Shown: piece by piece, positions 16,715-24,653 of the stretch
How positions within the stretch are numbered: the stretch's first letter is position 1
Layout: the number at the start of each line of letters is the position of its first letter
Source of the DNA: Winogradskyella pacifica
Lineage (GTDB): Bacteria > Bacteroidota > Bacteroidia > Flavobacteriales > Flavobacteriaceae
Length of the DNA stretch: 64,000 nt
Reading direction: 5' to 3'
Assembly (NCBI RefSeq): GCF_013403915.1
Contig: NZ_JABFDI010000018.1
Span: forward strand, 1-64,000
Notes under the pieces: generated by a model
What the model was told of the DNA's origin: nothing
What the model saw: the letters and a program-made list of their open reading frames with translations, nothing else
Database searches by the model: none
Position numbers and translations under genes: made by a program

Positions 16715-16722
16715 TATTTTTG
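16715..16722 (+). promoter_or_regulatory. Candidate -7 element of the CBM48 gene
   Basis: TATTTTTG matches TAnnTTTG, 35 nt before the ATG of the next gene. No convincing TTG at -33. Confidence 0.45.
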
Positions 16723-16757
16723 TTTTATAATTAATTCTATTATTAAAATTTATTATT

Positions 16758-17054
16758 ATGGCAATAAAAAAACAGTATTTAAAGTCTAAACCTGTTTGTA
16801 AAGTAACATTTTCTGTTCCTGCAAAAGAGGCAAAAAATGTAGCAGTTGTTGGAAGCTTTAACGAGTGGAATACTGAAGCTACTGAATTAAAAAAACAAAA
16901 GAACGGAACTTTTAAAGGCACTTTAGATTTAGCTAAAGGTACAACTTATGAGTTTAGATACTTGGTTGATGGTGCGTACATCAATGATGATCAAGCAGAT
17001 TCTTATGCATTCAACGCATTTGCAGGAGAAGAAAATTGTGTAATCAATTTATAG
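16758..17054 (+). CDS. Isoamylase early-set (CBM48-like) domain protein
   Basis: A 98-residue protein made of one CBM48/isoamylase N-terminal beta-sandwich: CKVTFSVPAKEAKNVAVVGSFNEWN, then GTFKGTLDLAKGTTYEFRYLVDG. CBM48 modules bind glycogen or starch and usually precede a catalytic domain, but here the module stands alone. No signal peptide, so it is cytosolic. It may act as a glycogen-binding adaptor, which is inference. It is a common small stand-alone gene in flavobacteria. Confidence 0.85.
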   Translation: MAIKKQYLKSKPVCKVTFSVPAKEAKNVAVVGSFNEWNTEATELKKQKNGTFKGTLDLAKGTTYEFRYLVDGAYINDDQADSYAFNAFAGEENCVINL

Positions 17055-17082
17055 GTTTTTTCTATAAAATAAAAACATTTTA

Positions 17083-17117
17083 AAAGCGTCTCGATTTAGT
17101 TCGAGATGCTTTTTTTG
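17083..17117 (+). terminator. Terminator after the CBM48 gene
   Basis: A 12-bp stem (17083-17094 with 17101-17112, one mismatch) followed by a T-run on the plus strand. It may also serve the convergent gene. Confidence 0.8.
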
Positions 17118-17118
17118 T

Positions 17119-17955
17119 TTACCCTAACAACCTAATATTCACTAAAGCACTAAAACGTGTCTCAACAGGTTTTCCATCGCTCGATCCTGGTGCTTTAAAT
17201 TTTGGCATTCGTTTTATAAGCTGAATCACATCTACAGCAATAGCTTTATGGTGTGCCTTAACATTAATTTGCTCGGTTCTCCCCTTTTTATTAATCACAA
17301 ACTCTACAAAAAATTTAGTGGTTAAATCCGTTGGAAAGGCCTTATCTGCGAGTTCATAATTAAAACTCACTTTAAGATAATCTATAATTTTATCTGAAGT
17401 ACATTGTTTAGTCTCCTCAAAACTTAACTCTTCACTACAGCCTCTATACACCGGATAGGTTACATCTGTTATTTGATCATTTTTATTACTTACAATCGCG
17501 ACTATAGGAAAAGAGAAAGGTACTTCAATCGGTTCACCCCTAAAATAGCCAGGTGATGCGAACTTTGGCAGTAATTTTAAAACACGTAATGCTTCATTTT
17601 CCAAATATTTATTTGGGCCTTCTGCTGTACCATCAACAATATTGGCTTGTTCATCAACGTTAAATGCAACTAATATTCTAACTTTTCCTGAAGGGACTTT
17701 AGAATCGTCTGGTAGTATTGTGTTGAAATTTTCTTTAAAAAACTCACCTAACTTTTGATTTAAACATTCCTTTTTTTTAGAATATGTCTTACTATTTTCA
17801 CACCCTTTATATATAGGAACATCTTCAACAATATTAAAGCTTTTTATATCATTTGTAGCCGCTATAGAATCTAATTCAGACTGTTTAGGCACCTCTTCTT
17901 GAGCACATAATAACAAACTACCTAGAAATATAATAAAAGTAAAAAAGTATTTCAT
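17119..17955 (-). CDS. Secreted protein with two TonB C-terminal-like domains
   Basis: After a signal peptide (MKYFFTFIIFLGSLLLC) come two repeats of a TonB_C-like fold, about 55-160 and 180-278. Each starts with the cluster around YKGC or YRGC and ends with a LPKFASPG or MPKFKAPG turn typical of energy-transducer TonB C-termini. It lacks the N-terminal membrane anchor and Pro-rich linker of TonB, so it cannot transmit energy in the usual way. It may be a periplasmic binding module. It is 9 nt from the thyA gene upstream on the same strand. Confidence 0.72.
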   Translation of the reverse strand: MKYFFTFIIFLGSLLLCAQEEVPKQSELDSIAATNDIKSFNIVEDVPIYKGCENSKTYSKKKECLNQKLGEFFKENFNTILPDDSKVPSGKVRILVAFNVDEQANIVDGTAEGPNKYLENEALRVLKLLPKFASPGYFRGEPIEVPFSFPIVAIVSNKNDQITDVTYPVYRGCSEELSFEETKQCTSDKIIDYLKVSFNYELADKAFPTDLTTKFFVEFVINKKGRTEQINVKAHHKAIAVDVIQLIKRMPKFKAPGSSDGKPVETRFSALVNIRLLG

Positions 17956-17964
17956 GTACTAAAC

Positions 17965-18789
17965 TTATATTGCCACTTTACCTTTAATATGTGGATGTGG
18001 GTTGTAATCTACCAATGTAAAATCTTCAAATTTAAAGTCGAAAATATCTTTTACTTCTGGATTTAATATCATTTTAGGCAACGGTCTAATCTCTCTCGAC
18101 AATTGCAATTCTAGTTGCTCCTTATGATTATTATAAATATGAGCATCACCAAACGTATGGATAAAATCACCTGCTTCATAGCCACAAACCTGAGCCATCA
18201 TCATAGTAAATAAGGCGTAAGATGCAATATTAAACGGCACGCCTAAAAACGTATCTGCACTTCGCTGGTAGAGTTGACAAGATAATTTTCCATCAGCTAC
18301 ATAAAATTGAAAAAAGGCATGGCAAGGAGGCAAAGCCGCTTTTCCATTAGCTACGTTTTCTGAAAAAGATTTAGACGTATCTGGTAACACTGACGGATTC
18401 CAAGCCGAAACTAACATTCTACGGCTATTTGGATTATTCTTTAAAGTTGTAATGACTTCTTTAATCTGATCGATTTCTTCACTAGCCCAATTTCGCCATT
18501 GATGACCATAAACGGGTCCAAGGTCCCCATTTTCATCCGCCCATTCATTCCATATTTTTACACCATTTTCAGTAAGATAATCGATATTAGTATCGCCTTT
18601 TAAGAACCAAAGCAATTCATATATTATAGATTTTAAATGTAACTTTTTGGTCGTTACCATTGGAAATCCTTCACTTAAATCGAAACGCATTTGGTAACCA
18701 AAAACACTTTTTGTTCCAGTACCAGTACGATCTCCTTTTTCGTTTCCTTCTGCTAAAATATGCTTTACTAAATCGTGATATTGCTTCAT
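17965..18789 (-). CDS. thyA: Thymidylate synthase
   Basis: Methylates dUMP with methylene-tetrahydrofolate. The active-site Cys lies in [13 protein letters not shown], followed by the dUMP-binding block [21 protein letters not shown]. The frame could start at 18801, but that ATG falls inside an intergenic palindrome (18790-18812). The ATG at 18789 ([12 protein letters not shown]) matches the start of bacterial ThyA and gives 274 residues. It is grouped with the DHFR fusion gene, its partner in thymidylate synthesis. Confidence 0.95.
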   Translation of the reverse strand: MKQYHDLVKHILAEGNEKGDRTGTGTKSVFGYQMRFDLSEGFPMVTTKKLHLKSIIYELLWFLKGDTNIDYLTENGVKIWNEWADENGDLGPVYGHQWRNWASEEIDQIKEVITTLKNNPNSRRMLVSAWNPSVLPDTSKSFSENVANGKAALPPCHAFFQFYVADGKLSCQLYQRSADTFLGVPFNIASYALFTMMMAQVCGYEAGDFIHTFGDAHIYNNHKEQLELQLSREIRPLPKMILNPEVKDIFDFKFEDFTLVDYNPHPHIKGKVAI

Positions 18790-18813
18790 AACATTTCCCA
18801 CGAAAGTGGGAAT
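18787..18813. repeat. Short palindromic repeat at the thyA start
   Basis: A palindrome TTCCCAC/GTGGGAA with a four-base loop, ending at the thyA ATG. A related palindrome precedes the pheA leader peptide (4230-4248). Such short CCCAC..GTGGG units are scattered between genes in flavobacteria. Confidence 0.55.
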
Positions 18814-18946
18814 CTCTTTTAATTAAACTTTACTGTAATTCTAAATTACTGATTAGATTATCAGCAATACGAAAATAAGAAAAAAAGCATCAAATGTGAT
18901 ATCTGATGCTTTTGTATATGTGAAATATTCTTTTTTAATGATTCTG

Positions 18947-20659
18947 TTACCCAATAATCATTCCCGCAATAGTCGCAGAAATTAAAGAAGCAATTGTTCC
19001 ACCGATTAAAGCTTTCATTCCAAATTTAGACAATTGTGTACGCTGTCCTGGTGCTAAAGAACCAATACCTCCAATTTGAATACCTATAGATGCGAAGTTG
19101 GCAAAACCACATAACATATAAGTGGCCATAATAATAGACTTTTCATACGTAAGATGGGTTGCGTTCGCTGCATTTTTTAAATCAGCCAATTGTATATAAC
19201 CGATAAACTCACTTGCCGCTAGTTTAATTCCAAGCAACTGTCCCATCAAAGCCATATCTTCAGACGCCACACCTATAAGCCACATTAATGGGGCAAATAA
19301 ATACCCTAAAAGAAATTCTAATGATAAACTGTCGTATGGCGTATTACCTGCTATAATTTCATTTAGAGACGTAAAATGCCAATCTATATTTAAGACCGCA
19401 ATGGTAAAACCATCAAATCCCGCAAGACCTCCAAGGATTCCATTTATCATAGCAATAAAAGCAACAAATACTAATAACATTGCACCAACATTAACCGCTA
19501 ATCGTAAACCTTCCGTTGTTCCGTTAGCTATAGCTTCTAAAATATTAGAACCTATCTTTTCTTGTGATACGGTAACGTCTGTATTGACATCTTCTGTTTG
19601 AGGGAATAATATTTTTGAAATGACTATCGCTCCTGGCGCTGCCATTACTGAAGCTGCCAATAAATGCTTCGCATAAAATAATTGTAACGCTTCATCTTCA
19701 CCTCCTAAAAAGCCAATATAAGCGGCTAAAACAGCACCTGCAACAGTTGCCATTCCACCAATCATAACTAACAGAATTTCGGACTTATTCATTTTCTCCA
19801 AATACGCCTTAATCAATAAAGGTGCTTCCGTTTGACCTAAGAAAATATTACCTGCAACACTTAAACTTTCTGGACCAGAAATTCCAAGAACCTTAGATAA
19901 TAACCACCCCATACCTTTTACAACTTTCTGTATGAGCCCTAAATAGAATAGAACAGAGGTTAAAGCTGAGAAGAATATAATGGTTGGTAATACTTGAAAC
20001 GCAAAAATAAACCCAAAAGAGTTGATATCTAACATCCCACCAAATAGAAATTCACTACCTGCTTGGGTAAATCCAAGAATAGCAATAAAACCTTGCCCTA
20101 TATATTCAAAAACTGTCTTTACAAAATCTACTTTTAAAACTCCAATTGCTATAACTAGTTGAAACACTAATCCGATACCGACAGTTTTCCAATTAATAGC
20201 TTTACGGTTACTACTGAACAGAAAAGCAATGAAAATCAAAGTTACCATTCCTAAAATCCCTCTCCATAAACTAGTAAATGAAAACCCTTGATTGGGTATT
20301 ATTTTCCCTAGAGTAACTTCGGGGCTCGCAATAATTTCTTCTTTTTTAGACACTAAATTGAAACGCATCTCTTTACCAGAGAAAACTAATGTAGAATCTG
20401 TTAGTTCTGATATTTTATATCTTTTAATTGAGTTTAATGAATCGTTGTGATAAAGTACCAATAAGTTATTTTGGTACATATAATCACCTTTAAGACTGTT
20501 TACTGAATTTGAAGAAAAATTAAATTCTCCGTCCTTAAACTCTAAAGTAGAGTAACTACTTTCGGGAGCTTTAGACTCCCATGTCTTCTCAAGTTCCTGA
20601 GCCGTTATTGATGAAAACCCAATAAAAATAGCCAGAAAAGCCTTGAAAAACTGATTCAT
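18947..20659 (-). CDS. Concentrative nucleoside transporter (NupC/CNT family) with N-terminal periplasmic domain
   Basis: Residues about 128-570 are a CNT-type nucleoside symporter: repeated membrane segments with GNIFLGQTEAPLLIKAYLEKM and AGAVLAAYIGFLG. The first 20 residues are a signal peptide and 21-110 form a beta-rich, lipocalin-like head (FKDGEFNFSSNSVNSLKGDYMYQ). CNT proteins import nucleosides with Na+ or H+. E. coli NupC has about 400 residues and no such head. Downstream neighbours include thyA, so nucleoside salvage for DNA synthesis is a reasonable theme. Confidence 0.85.
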   Translation of the reverse strand: MNQFFKAFLAIFIGFSSITAQELEKTWESKAPESSYSTLEFKDGEFNFSSNSVNSLKGDYMYQNNLLVLYHNDSLNSIKRYKISELTDSTLVFSGKEMRFNLVSKKEEIIASPEVTLGKIIPNQGFSFTSLWRGILGMVTLIFIAFLFSSNRKAINWKTVGIGLVFQLVIAIGVLKVDFVKTVFEYIGQGFIAILGFTQAGSEFLFGGMLDINSFGFIFAFQVLPTIIFFSALTSVLFYLGLIQKVVKGMGWLLSKVLGISGPESLSVAGNIFLGQTEAPLLIKAYLEKMNKSEILLVMIGGMATVAGAVLAAYIGFLGGEDEALQLFYAKHLLAASVMAAPGAIVISKILFPQTEDVNTDVTVSQEKIGSNILEAIANGTTEGLRLAVNVGAMLLVFVAFIAMINGILGGLAGFDGFTIAVLNIDWHFTSLNEIIAGNTPYDSLSLEFLLGYLFAPLMWLIGVASEDMALMGQLLGIKLAASEFIGYIQLADLKNAANATHLTYEKSIIMATYMLCGFANFASIGIQIGGIGSLAPGQRTQLSKFGMKALIGGTIASLISATIAGMIIG

Positions 20660-20675
20660 AAAAGAGGGGTATTAG

Positions 20676-21293
20676 TTAGCGTTTAGAAATTTCGTCTCTT
20701 ACTTTGGCTGCCTTTTCATAATCTTCATTATTAACAGCCTCATTTAAGAGTTCATTGAGTTCTTCGAGAGATTTATTTTTATACCCTTCTTGCTCTGCAG
20801 ATGCAGCCTCAATTTCTTCAACAATAAGGTCATCAACAAGAATACTATCTTGCTCTTCATCATCTTCCTTTTTAGGATTGACTTTAAGATAGATTCCTGC
20901 TTTATCTAAAATATTTTTATAAGTAAAAATTGGAGCTTGAAAACGTAGCGCTAATGCAATTGCATCGCTGGTTCTAGCGTCTATAATTTCTTCAATTTTA
21001 TCGCGTTCACATATTAAGCTTGAGTAGAACACACCATCAACCAACTTATGAATAATCACTTGCTTGACAACAATATCGAAACGATCTGCGAAGTTTTTAA
21101 ATAAATCGTGAGTTAAGGGACGTGGAGGTCGGATTTCTTTTTCTAATGCAATAGCAATAGACTGCGCCTCAAAAGCACCAATTACTATTGGTAGTTTCCG
21201 ATCACCATCTACTTCATTAAGTATTAAAGCGTAAGCACCATTTTGGGTTTGACTGTAAGAGATGCCTTTGATATTTAAACGAACTAAACTCAT
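20676..21293 (-). CDS. Bifunctional nuclease family protein (DUF151) with UVR motif
   Basis: Residues 1-135 match the DUF151 bifunctional nuclease fold (LVRLNIKGISYSQTQ, LPIVIGAFEAQSIAIALE, ARTSDAIALALRFQAPIF). The C-terminal 35 residues form a UvrB/UvrC-type UVR helix pair (LNEALNNEDYEKAAKVRDEI-like). Plant homologues cut DNA and RNA; bacterial roles are unsettled. It lies 16 nt upstream of the nucleoside transporter gene, probably one transcript. Confidence 0.85.
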   Translation of the reverse strand: MSLVRLNIKGISYSQTQNGAYALILNEVDGDRKLPIVIGAFEAQSIAIALEKEIRPPRPLTHDLFKNFADRFDIVVKQVIIHKLVDGVFYSSLICERDKIEEIIDARTSDAIALALRFQAPIFTYKNILDKAGIYLKVNPKKEDDEEQDSILVDDLIVEEIEAASAEQEGYKNKSLEELNELLNEAVNNEDYEKAAKVRDEISKR

Positions 21294-21310
21294 AATTTAT
21301 AAAACACAAA

Positions 21311-21420
21311 GAACTGTTTAAATTTGGACTTTACCAACTGCATTGTGCAGATTTGGTTAATTTCCTCTATACTTTCGATAAAACGCAAGTGAATAAGAGG
21401 AATCTAAATTTAAACAGTCC
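21311..21420 (-). ncRNA. Structured three-way-junction element between etfA and the nuclease gene
   Basis: On the minus strand a long outer stem (21420-21399 with 21331-21311, about 20 pairs) encloses two hairpins. One has CCTCT/AGAGG at its base (21400-21364); the other is ACCAA..CTGCA paired with TGCAG..TTGGT (21356-21332). Several pairs are G-U when read as minus-strand RNA but A-C mismatches on the plus strand, which favours a minus-strand RNA. I do not recognise a known RNA class. It might instead be a palindromic DNA repeat. Confidence 0.45.
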
Positions 21421-21478
21421 TTATTAATACCACATCCTTTTTTTATGAATTGGTATTCAATATTACAAGGTAATAAAA

Positions 21479-22441
21479 TTATGCGTTTGCAGCTTTAAAA
21501 GCCTTTAATTTTTCTATTAATTTAGGCACAACTTCAAATGCATCTCCTACAATTCCATAGTCTGCAGCCTTAAAGAAAGGCGCTTCCGGATCTGTATTTA
21601 TTACCACTTTTACTTTTGAAGAGTTAATACCAGCCAAATGCTGAATCGCTCCAGAAATACCAATAGCAATATAAAGGTTAGATGCAACAGGTTTTCCTGT
21701 TTGACCCACGTGTTCTCCATGTGGTCTCCATCCTAAATCTGATACAGGTTTAGAACATGCCGTTGCTGCTCCTAAAACTTCTGCAAGTTCTTCAATCATT
21801 CCCCAGTTTTCCGGACCTTTTAATCCTCTACCACCAGAAACAACGATTTCCGCATCTGCAATACTTACTTTATCTGTTGCTTTATCTACAGACTCAACTT
21901 TTACCCCAGATTCTGGAATTGAAGGTGAAAAATCTTCTATTGACGCATTGCCGCCCGACTCTACCAATCCGAATGAATTATTAGATAAACCAACAATTTT
22001 TACATCCGTAGCTATTTCTGTATTGGCAAATGCTTTATTTGTAAATGCCGAATGTTTTACTGTAAACGGCGATACGTTAGATGGTGCTGCAACCACATTA
22101 GACACATAACCAGCATCTAAACCTACTGCTAACAATGGTGCTAAATATTTACTATTGGCGCTTGCACTAACGACAACCACTTTTGATCCTTCATTTTTTG
22201 CAGCATCTTCTAAGATACCTGCATATTTTTTAGCGTTAAATGCTTTTAAAGATTCGTCTTTTACCAAAAGCACTTTAGAGGCTCCGTAGTTACCAAGCTC
22301 TTCTGCATTATCCGCATTAATAGCCACAGCAGTTACTGAAGTTCCCATTTGGTCTGCAACCGCTTTAGCATAAGACACAACTTCTAAAGCCGCCTTTTTA
22401 AATTTTCCGTTTTCGGATTCTGTATATACTAGAATTGACAT
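21479..22441 (-). CDS. etfA: Electron transfer flavoprotein subunit alpha
   Basis: The FAD-carrying subunit that passes electrons from acyl-CoA dehydrogenases to ETF:quinone oxidoreductase. The C-terminal FAD domain shows VVSGGRGLKGPENWGMIEEL, GQTGKPVASNLYIAIGISGAIQH and NTDPEAPFFKAADYGIVGD, the standard block. At 320 residues it has typical length. It follows etfB on the same strand with an 82-nt gap holding a hairpin (22471-22519). Confidence 0.95.
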   Translation of the reverse strand: MSILVYTESENGKFKKAALEVVSYAKAVADQMGTSVTAVAINADNAEELGNYGASKVLLVKDESLKAFNAKKYAGILEDAAKNEGSKVVVVSASANSKYLAPLLAVGLDAGYVSNVVAAPSNVSPFTVKHSAFTNKAFANTEIATDVKIVGLSNNSFGLVESGGNASIEDFSPSIPESGVKVESVDKATDKVSIADAEIVVSGGRGLKGPENWGMIEELAEVLGAATACSKPVSDLGWRPHGEHVGQTGKPVASNLYIAIGISGAIQHLAGINSSKVKVVINTDPEAPFFKAADYGIVGDAFEVVPKLIEKLKAFKAANA

Positions 22442-22470
22442 AATATTTTTTAAAATTTAAAATTTCAAGC

Positions 22471-22519
22471 ACCAAATCCCAAAGACTGAGCGATTGGATT
22501 TTGGAATTTGAGATTTGGT
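22471..22519. repeat. Inverted repeat between etfB and etfA
   Basis: ACCAAATCCCAAA (22471-22483) and TTTGAGATTTGGT (22507-22519) pair at 12 of 13 positions. T-rich sequence follows on the plus strand only, so on the etf transcript it is not a good terminator. It may be a processing or stability hairpin, or one of the common intergenic repeats. Confidence 0.5.
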
Positions 22520-22523
22520 TTTT

Positions 22524-23270
22524 TTATATAACTTTAGCTTCGTTATGAAGTAAGTTTACTAATTCGTCTATATTATCGGCATCAACCAATTTAACGGCAC
22601 CCTTAGGAGCTGGTTTTTCAAAACTCACTGCCTTAGTTTCTGCATTAACATCTGTAGGCTCTACAACCGTTAACGGTTTTTTACGCGCCATCATAATACC
22701 TCTCATATTAGGAATACGAAGATCACTTTCTTCAACTAATCCTTTTTGACCACCAATAACTAAAGGTAATGAGGTACTAACCGTTTCTTTACCTCCATCA
22801 ATTTCCCTAACAGCTTTTGCGTTGGTTCCATCAACTTCTAAACTAATACAATTGGCAACAAAATTAGCACCAATCATTCCTGCTAACATGCCAGGAACCA
22901 TGGCTCCATTATAATCAATAGATTCTCTACCTGCAATAACTAAATCGTAACCACCATCATTAACAACTTTGGCTAATTGTCTTGCAACCGCATAACCGTC
23001 AGTAGCTGGTGTATTTACTCTAATCGCTGAATCAGCTCCTATAGCTAAAGCTTTTCTTAAAGTTGGCTCAGTTTCTGCTCCTCCAACATTAACAACATCT
23101 ACACTTGCACCTTGTTTTTCTTTAAACCACATAGCGCGTGTAAGACCAAACTCATCATTAGGATTAATAACATACTGAACACCGTTAGTGTCAAACTTTG
23201 TATCTCCATCTGTAAAATTAATCTTCGATGTGGTATCAGGTACATGACTAATACATACTAATATTTTCAT
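22524..23270 (-). CDS. etfB: Electron transfer flavoprotein subunit beta
   Basis: The AMP-binding partner of EtfA, 248 residues, with the family start MKILVCISHVPDT and the signature region around LVIAGRESIDYNGAMVPGMLA. It is the first gene of the etfBA pair. Its promoter region contains a perfect 22-bp palindrome (23333-23354), suggesting repression by a dimeric regulator. Confidence 0.95.
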   Translation of the reverse strand: MKILVCISHVPDTTSKINFTDGDTKFDTNGVQYVINPNDEFGLTRAMWFKEKQGASVDVVNVGGAETEPTLRKALAIGADSAIRVNTPATDGYAVARQLAKVVNDGGYDLVIAGRESIDYNGAMVPGMLAGMIGANFVANCISLEVDGTNAKAVREIDGGKETVSTSLPLVIGGQKGLVEESDLRIPNMRGIMMARKKPLTVVEPTDVNAETKAVSFEKPAPKGAVKLVDADNIDELVNLLHNEAKVI

Positions 23271-23585
23271 ATAAAATAATTTATTTTAAACGTCTTATTC
23301 TTGAGTACGAAGATAAAAATAATAATTTGAATTTTACTATGCATGCATAGTAAATATTTGAAAAATTCATTTTTTCTGTATTAAACTATTGATTTTTCAA
23401 AAATTTGAAGATTTTTTGCTGATTCTATTACAATTTAATCTTTCTACATTTTAAAAGTCTTAGTTAAAAATCAAATAAATCAGAAAAAACATAAAGCTTC
23501 AAAATATTTTCTTTTTTCACCTTAAATTTAATGTCATTATATAGTCTAGAATTATTATTTTTGTTTTTCGAATAAAAATTAGAAA
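23271..23585. other. Divergent promoter region of etfBA and pdhB
   Basis: This 315-nt gene-free stretch holds a perfect palindrome (23333-23354), a minus-strand -7-like TATCTTCG (23315-23308) for etfB, and a plus-strand TATTTTTG (23556-23563) for pdhB. No small ORF with convincing content was seen. Confidence 0.6.
23333..23354. promoter_or_regulatory. Perfect 22-bp palindromic operator candidate at etfB
   Basis: The half-site TTTACTATGCA is followed by its exact inverse complement. It lies at the expected -33 position of the minus-strand etfB promoter, so a bound protein would block transcription. A long perfect palindrome is typical of TetR-type regulators of fatty-acid degradation, but no regulator gene is nearby. 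Confidence 0.6.
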
Positions 23586-24563
23586 ATGAAGACAATTCAA
23601 TTTAGAGAAGCTATTTGTGAAGCCATGAGCGAGGAAATGCGCAGAGATGAAAGTGTTTATCTTATGGGTGAAGAAGTAGCAGAATATAATGGTGCATACA
23701 AGGCATCTAAAGGTATGTTAGATGAATTTGGCGCTAAGCGCGTTATTGACACTCCTATTGCAGAACTTGGTTTTGCTGGTATTGCTATTGGATCTACCAT
23801 GACAGGAAACCGTCCTATTGTAGAATACATGACGTTTAACTTCTCTCTGGTTGGTATTGACCAAATTATAAATAATGCGGCTAAAATTAGACAAATGTCT
23901 GGTGGGCAATTTAAATGCCCAATCGTGTTTAGAGGCCCAACAGCTTCTGCTGGTCAATTAGGAGCAACACACTCACAAGCTTTTGAAAACTGGTTTGCTA
24001 ACACTCCAGGACTTAAAGTTGTTGTACCTTCAAATCCTTATGATGCTAAAGGTTTATTAAAATCTGCGATTAGAGATGACGATCCCGTTATTTTTATGGA
24101 AAGCGAGCAAATGTATGGTGATAAAGGCGAAGTACCAGAAGGAGAATATGTAATTCCTATTGGAGTTGCTGAAATTAAGCGTGAAGGAACAGATGTTACT
24201 ATCGTATCTTTTGGTAAAATCATCAAAGAAGCCTATAAAGCTGCTGACGAATTAGAAAAAGAAGGTATTTCTTGTGAGATCATCGATTTAAGAACTGTTC
24301 GTCCTATGGATAGAGCTGCAATTTTAAAATCTGTAAAGAAAACCAATCGTTTAGTTGTTTTAGAAGAAGCATGGCCTTTTGGAAATGTTGCCACTGAAAT
24401 TACGTACTTAGTACAATCTGAAGCATTTGATTATTTAGATGCTCCAATAATTAAAATAAATACGGCAGATACTCCTGCACCTTATTCACCTGTATTATTA
24501 GCAGAATGGCTACCAAATAGCGATGATGTTGTTAAAGCAGTAAAAAAAGTGATGTATAAATAA
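23586..24563 (+). CDS. pdhB: Pyruvate dehydrogenase E1 component, beta subunit
   Basis: The beta subunit of a heterotetrameric 2-oxoacid dehydrogenase E1 (325 residues). It shows the transketolase pyrimidine-binding fold with MGEEVAEYNGAYKASKGM, DTPIAELGFAGIAIG and the C-terminal SFGKIIKEAYKAADELEKEG. In Bacteroidetes the alpha subunit and E2 often lie elsewhere, and they are not next to it here. Branched-chain oxoacid dehydrogenase beta is the main alternative, but overall sequence favours PdhB. Confidence 0.9.
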   Translation: MKTIQFREAICEAMSEEMRRDESVYLMGEEVAEYNGAYKASKGMLDEFGAKRVIDTPIAELGFAGIAIGSTMTGNRPIVEYMTFNFSLVGIDQIINNAAKIRQMSGGQFKCPIVFRGPTASAGQLGATHSQAFENWFANTPGLKVVVPSNPYDAKGLLKSAIRDDDPVIFMESEQMYGDKGEVPEGEYVIPIGVAEIKREGTDVTIVSFGKIIKEAYKAADELEKEGISCEIIDLRTVRPMDRAAILKSVKKTNRLVVLEEAWPFGNVATEITYLVQSEAFDYLDAPIIKINTADTPAPYSPVLLAEWLPNSDDVVKAVKKVMYK

Positions 24564-24588
24564 ATAAAAAGCAAATATCTGCGTTTAG

Positions 24589-24650
24589 TAAACTTCATTC
24601 GTAACCCTCTAACTTATGTTTAGCACGGTTGTTGATGAAGTTTATTTTTT
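24589..24650 (+). terminator. Terminator after pdhB
   Basis: TAAACTTCAT (24589-24598) pairs with ATGAAGTTTA (24635-24644), followed by TTTTTT. The loop contains an inner AACC/GGTT pairing. It ends two bases before the next gene. Confidence 0.6.
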
Positions 24651-24653
24651 AAT

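Noticed and set aside
18790..18801. Upstream ATG of thyA (adding MGNV)
   Set aside because: Those codons are part of an intergenic palindrome; the ATG at 18789 matches the normal ThyA N-terminus.
21311..21420. tRNA-like fold
   Set aside because: No acceptor stem with CCA end, no TPsiC-type loop and no anticodon arm of standard size; the outer stem is far too long.
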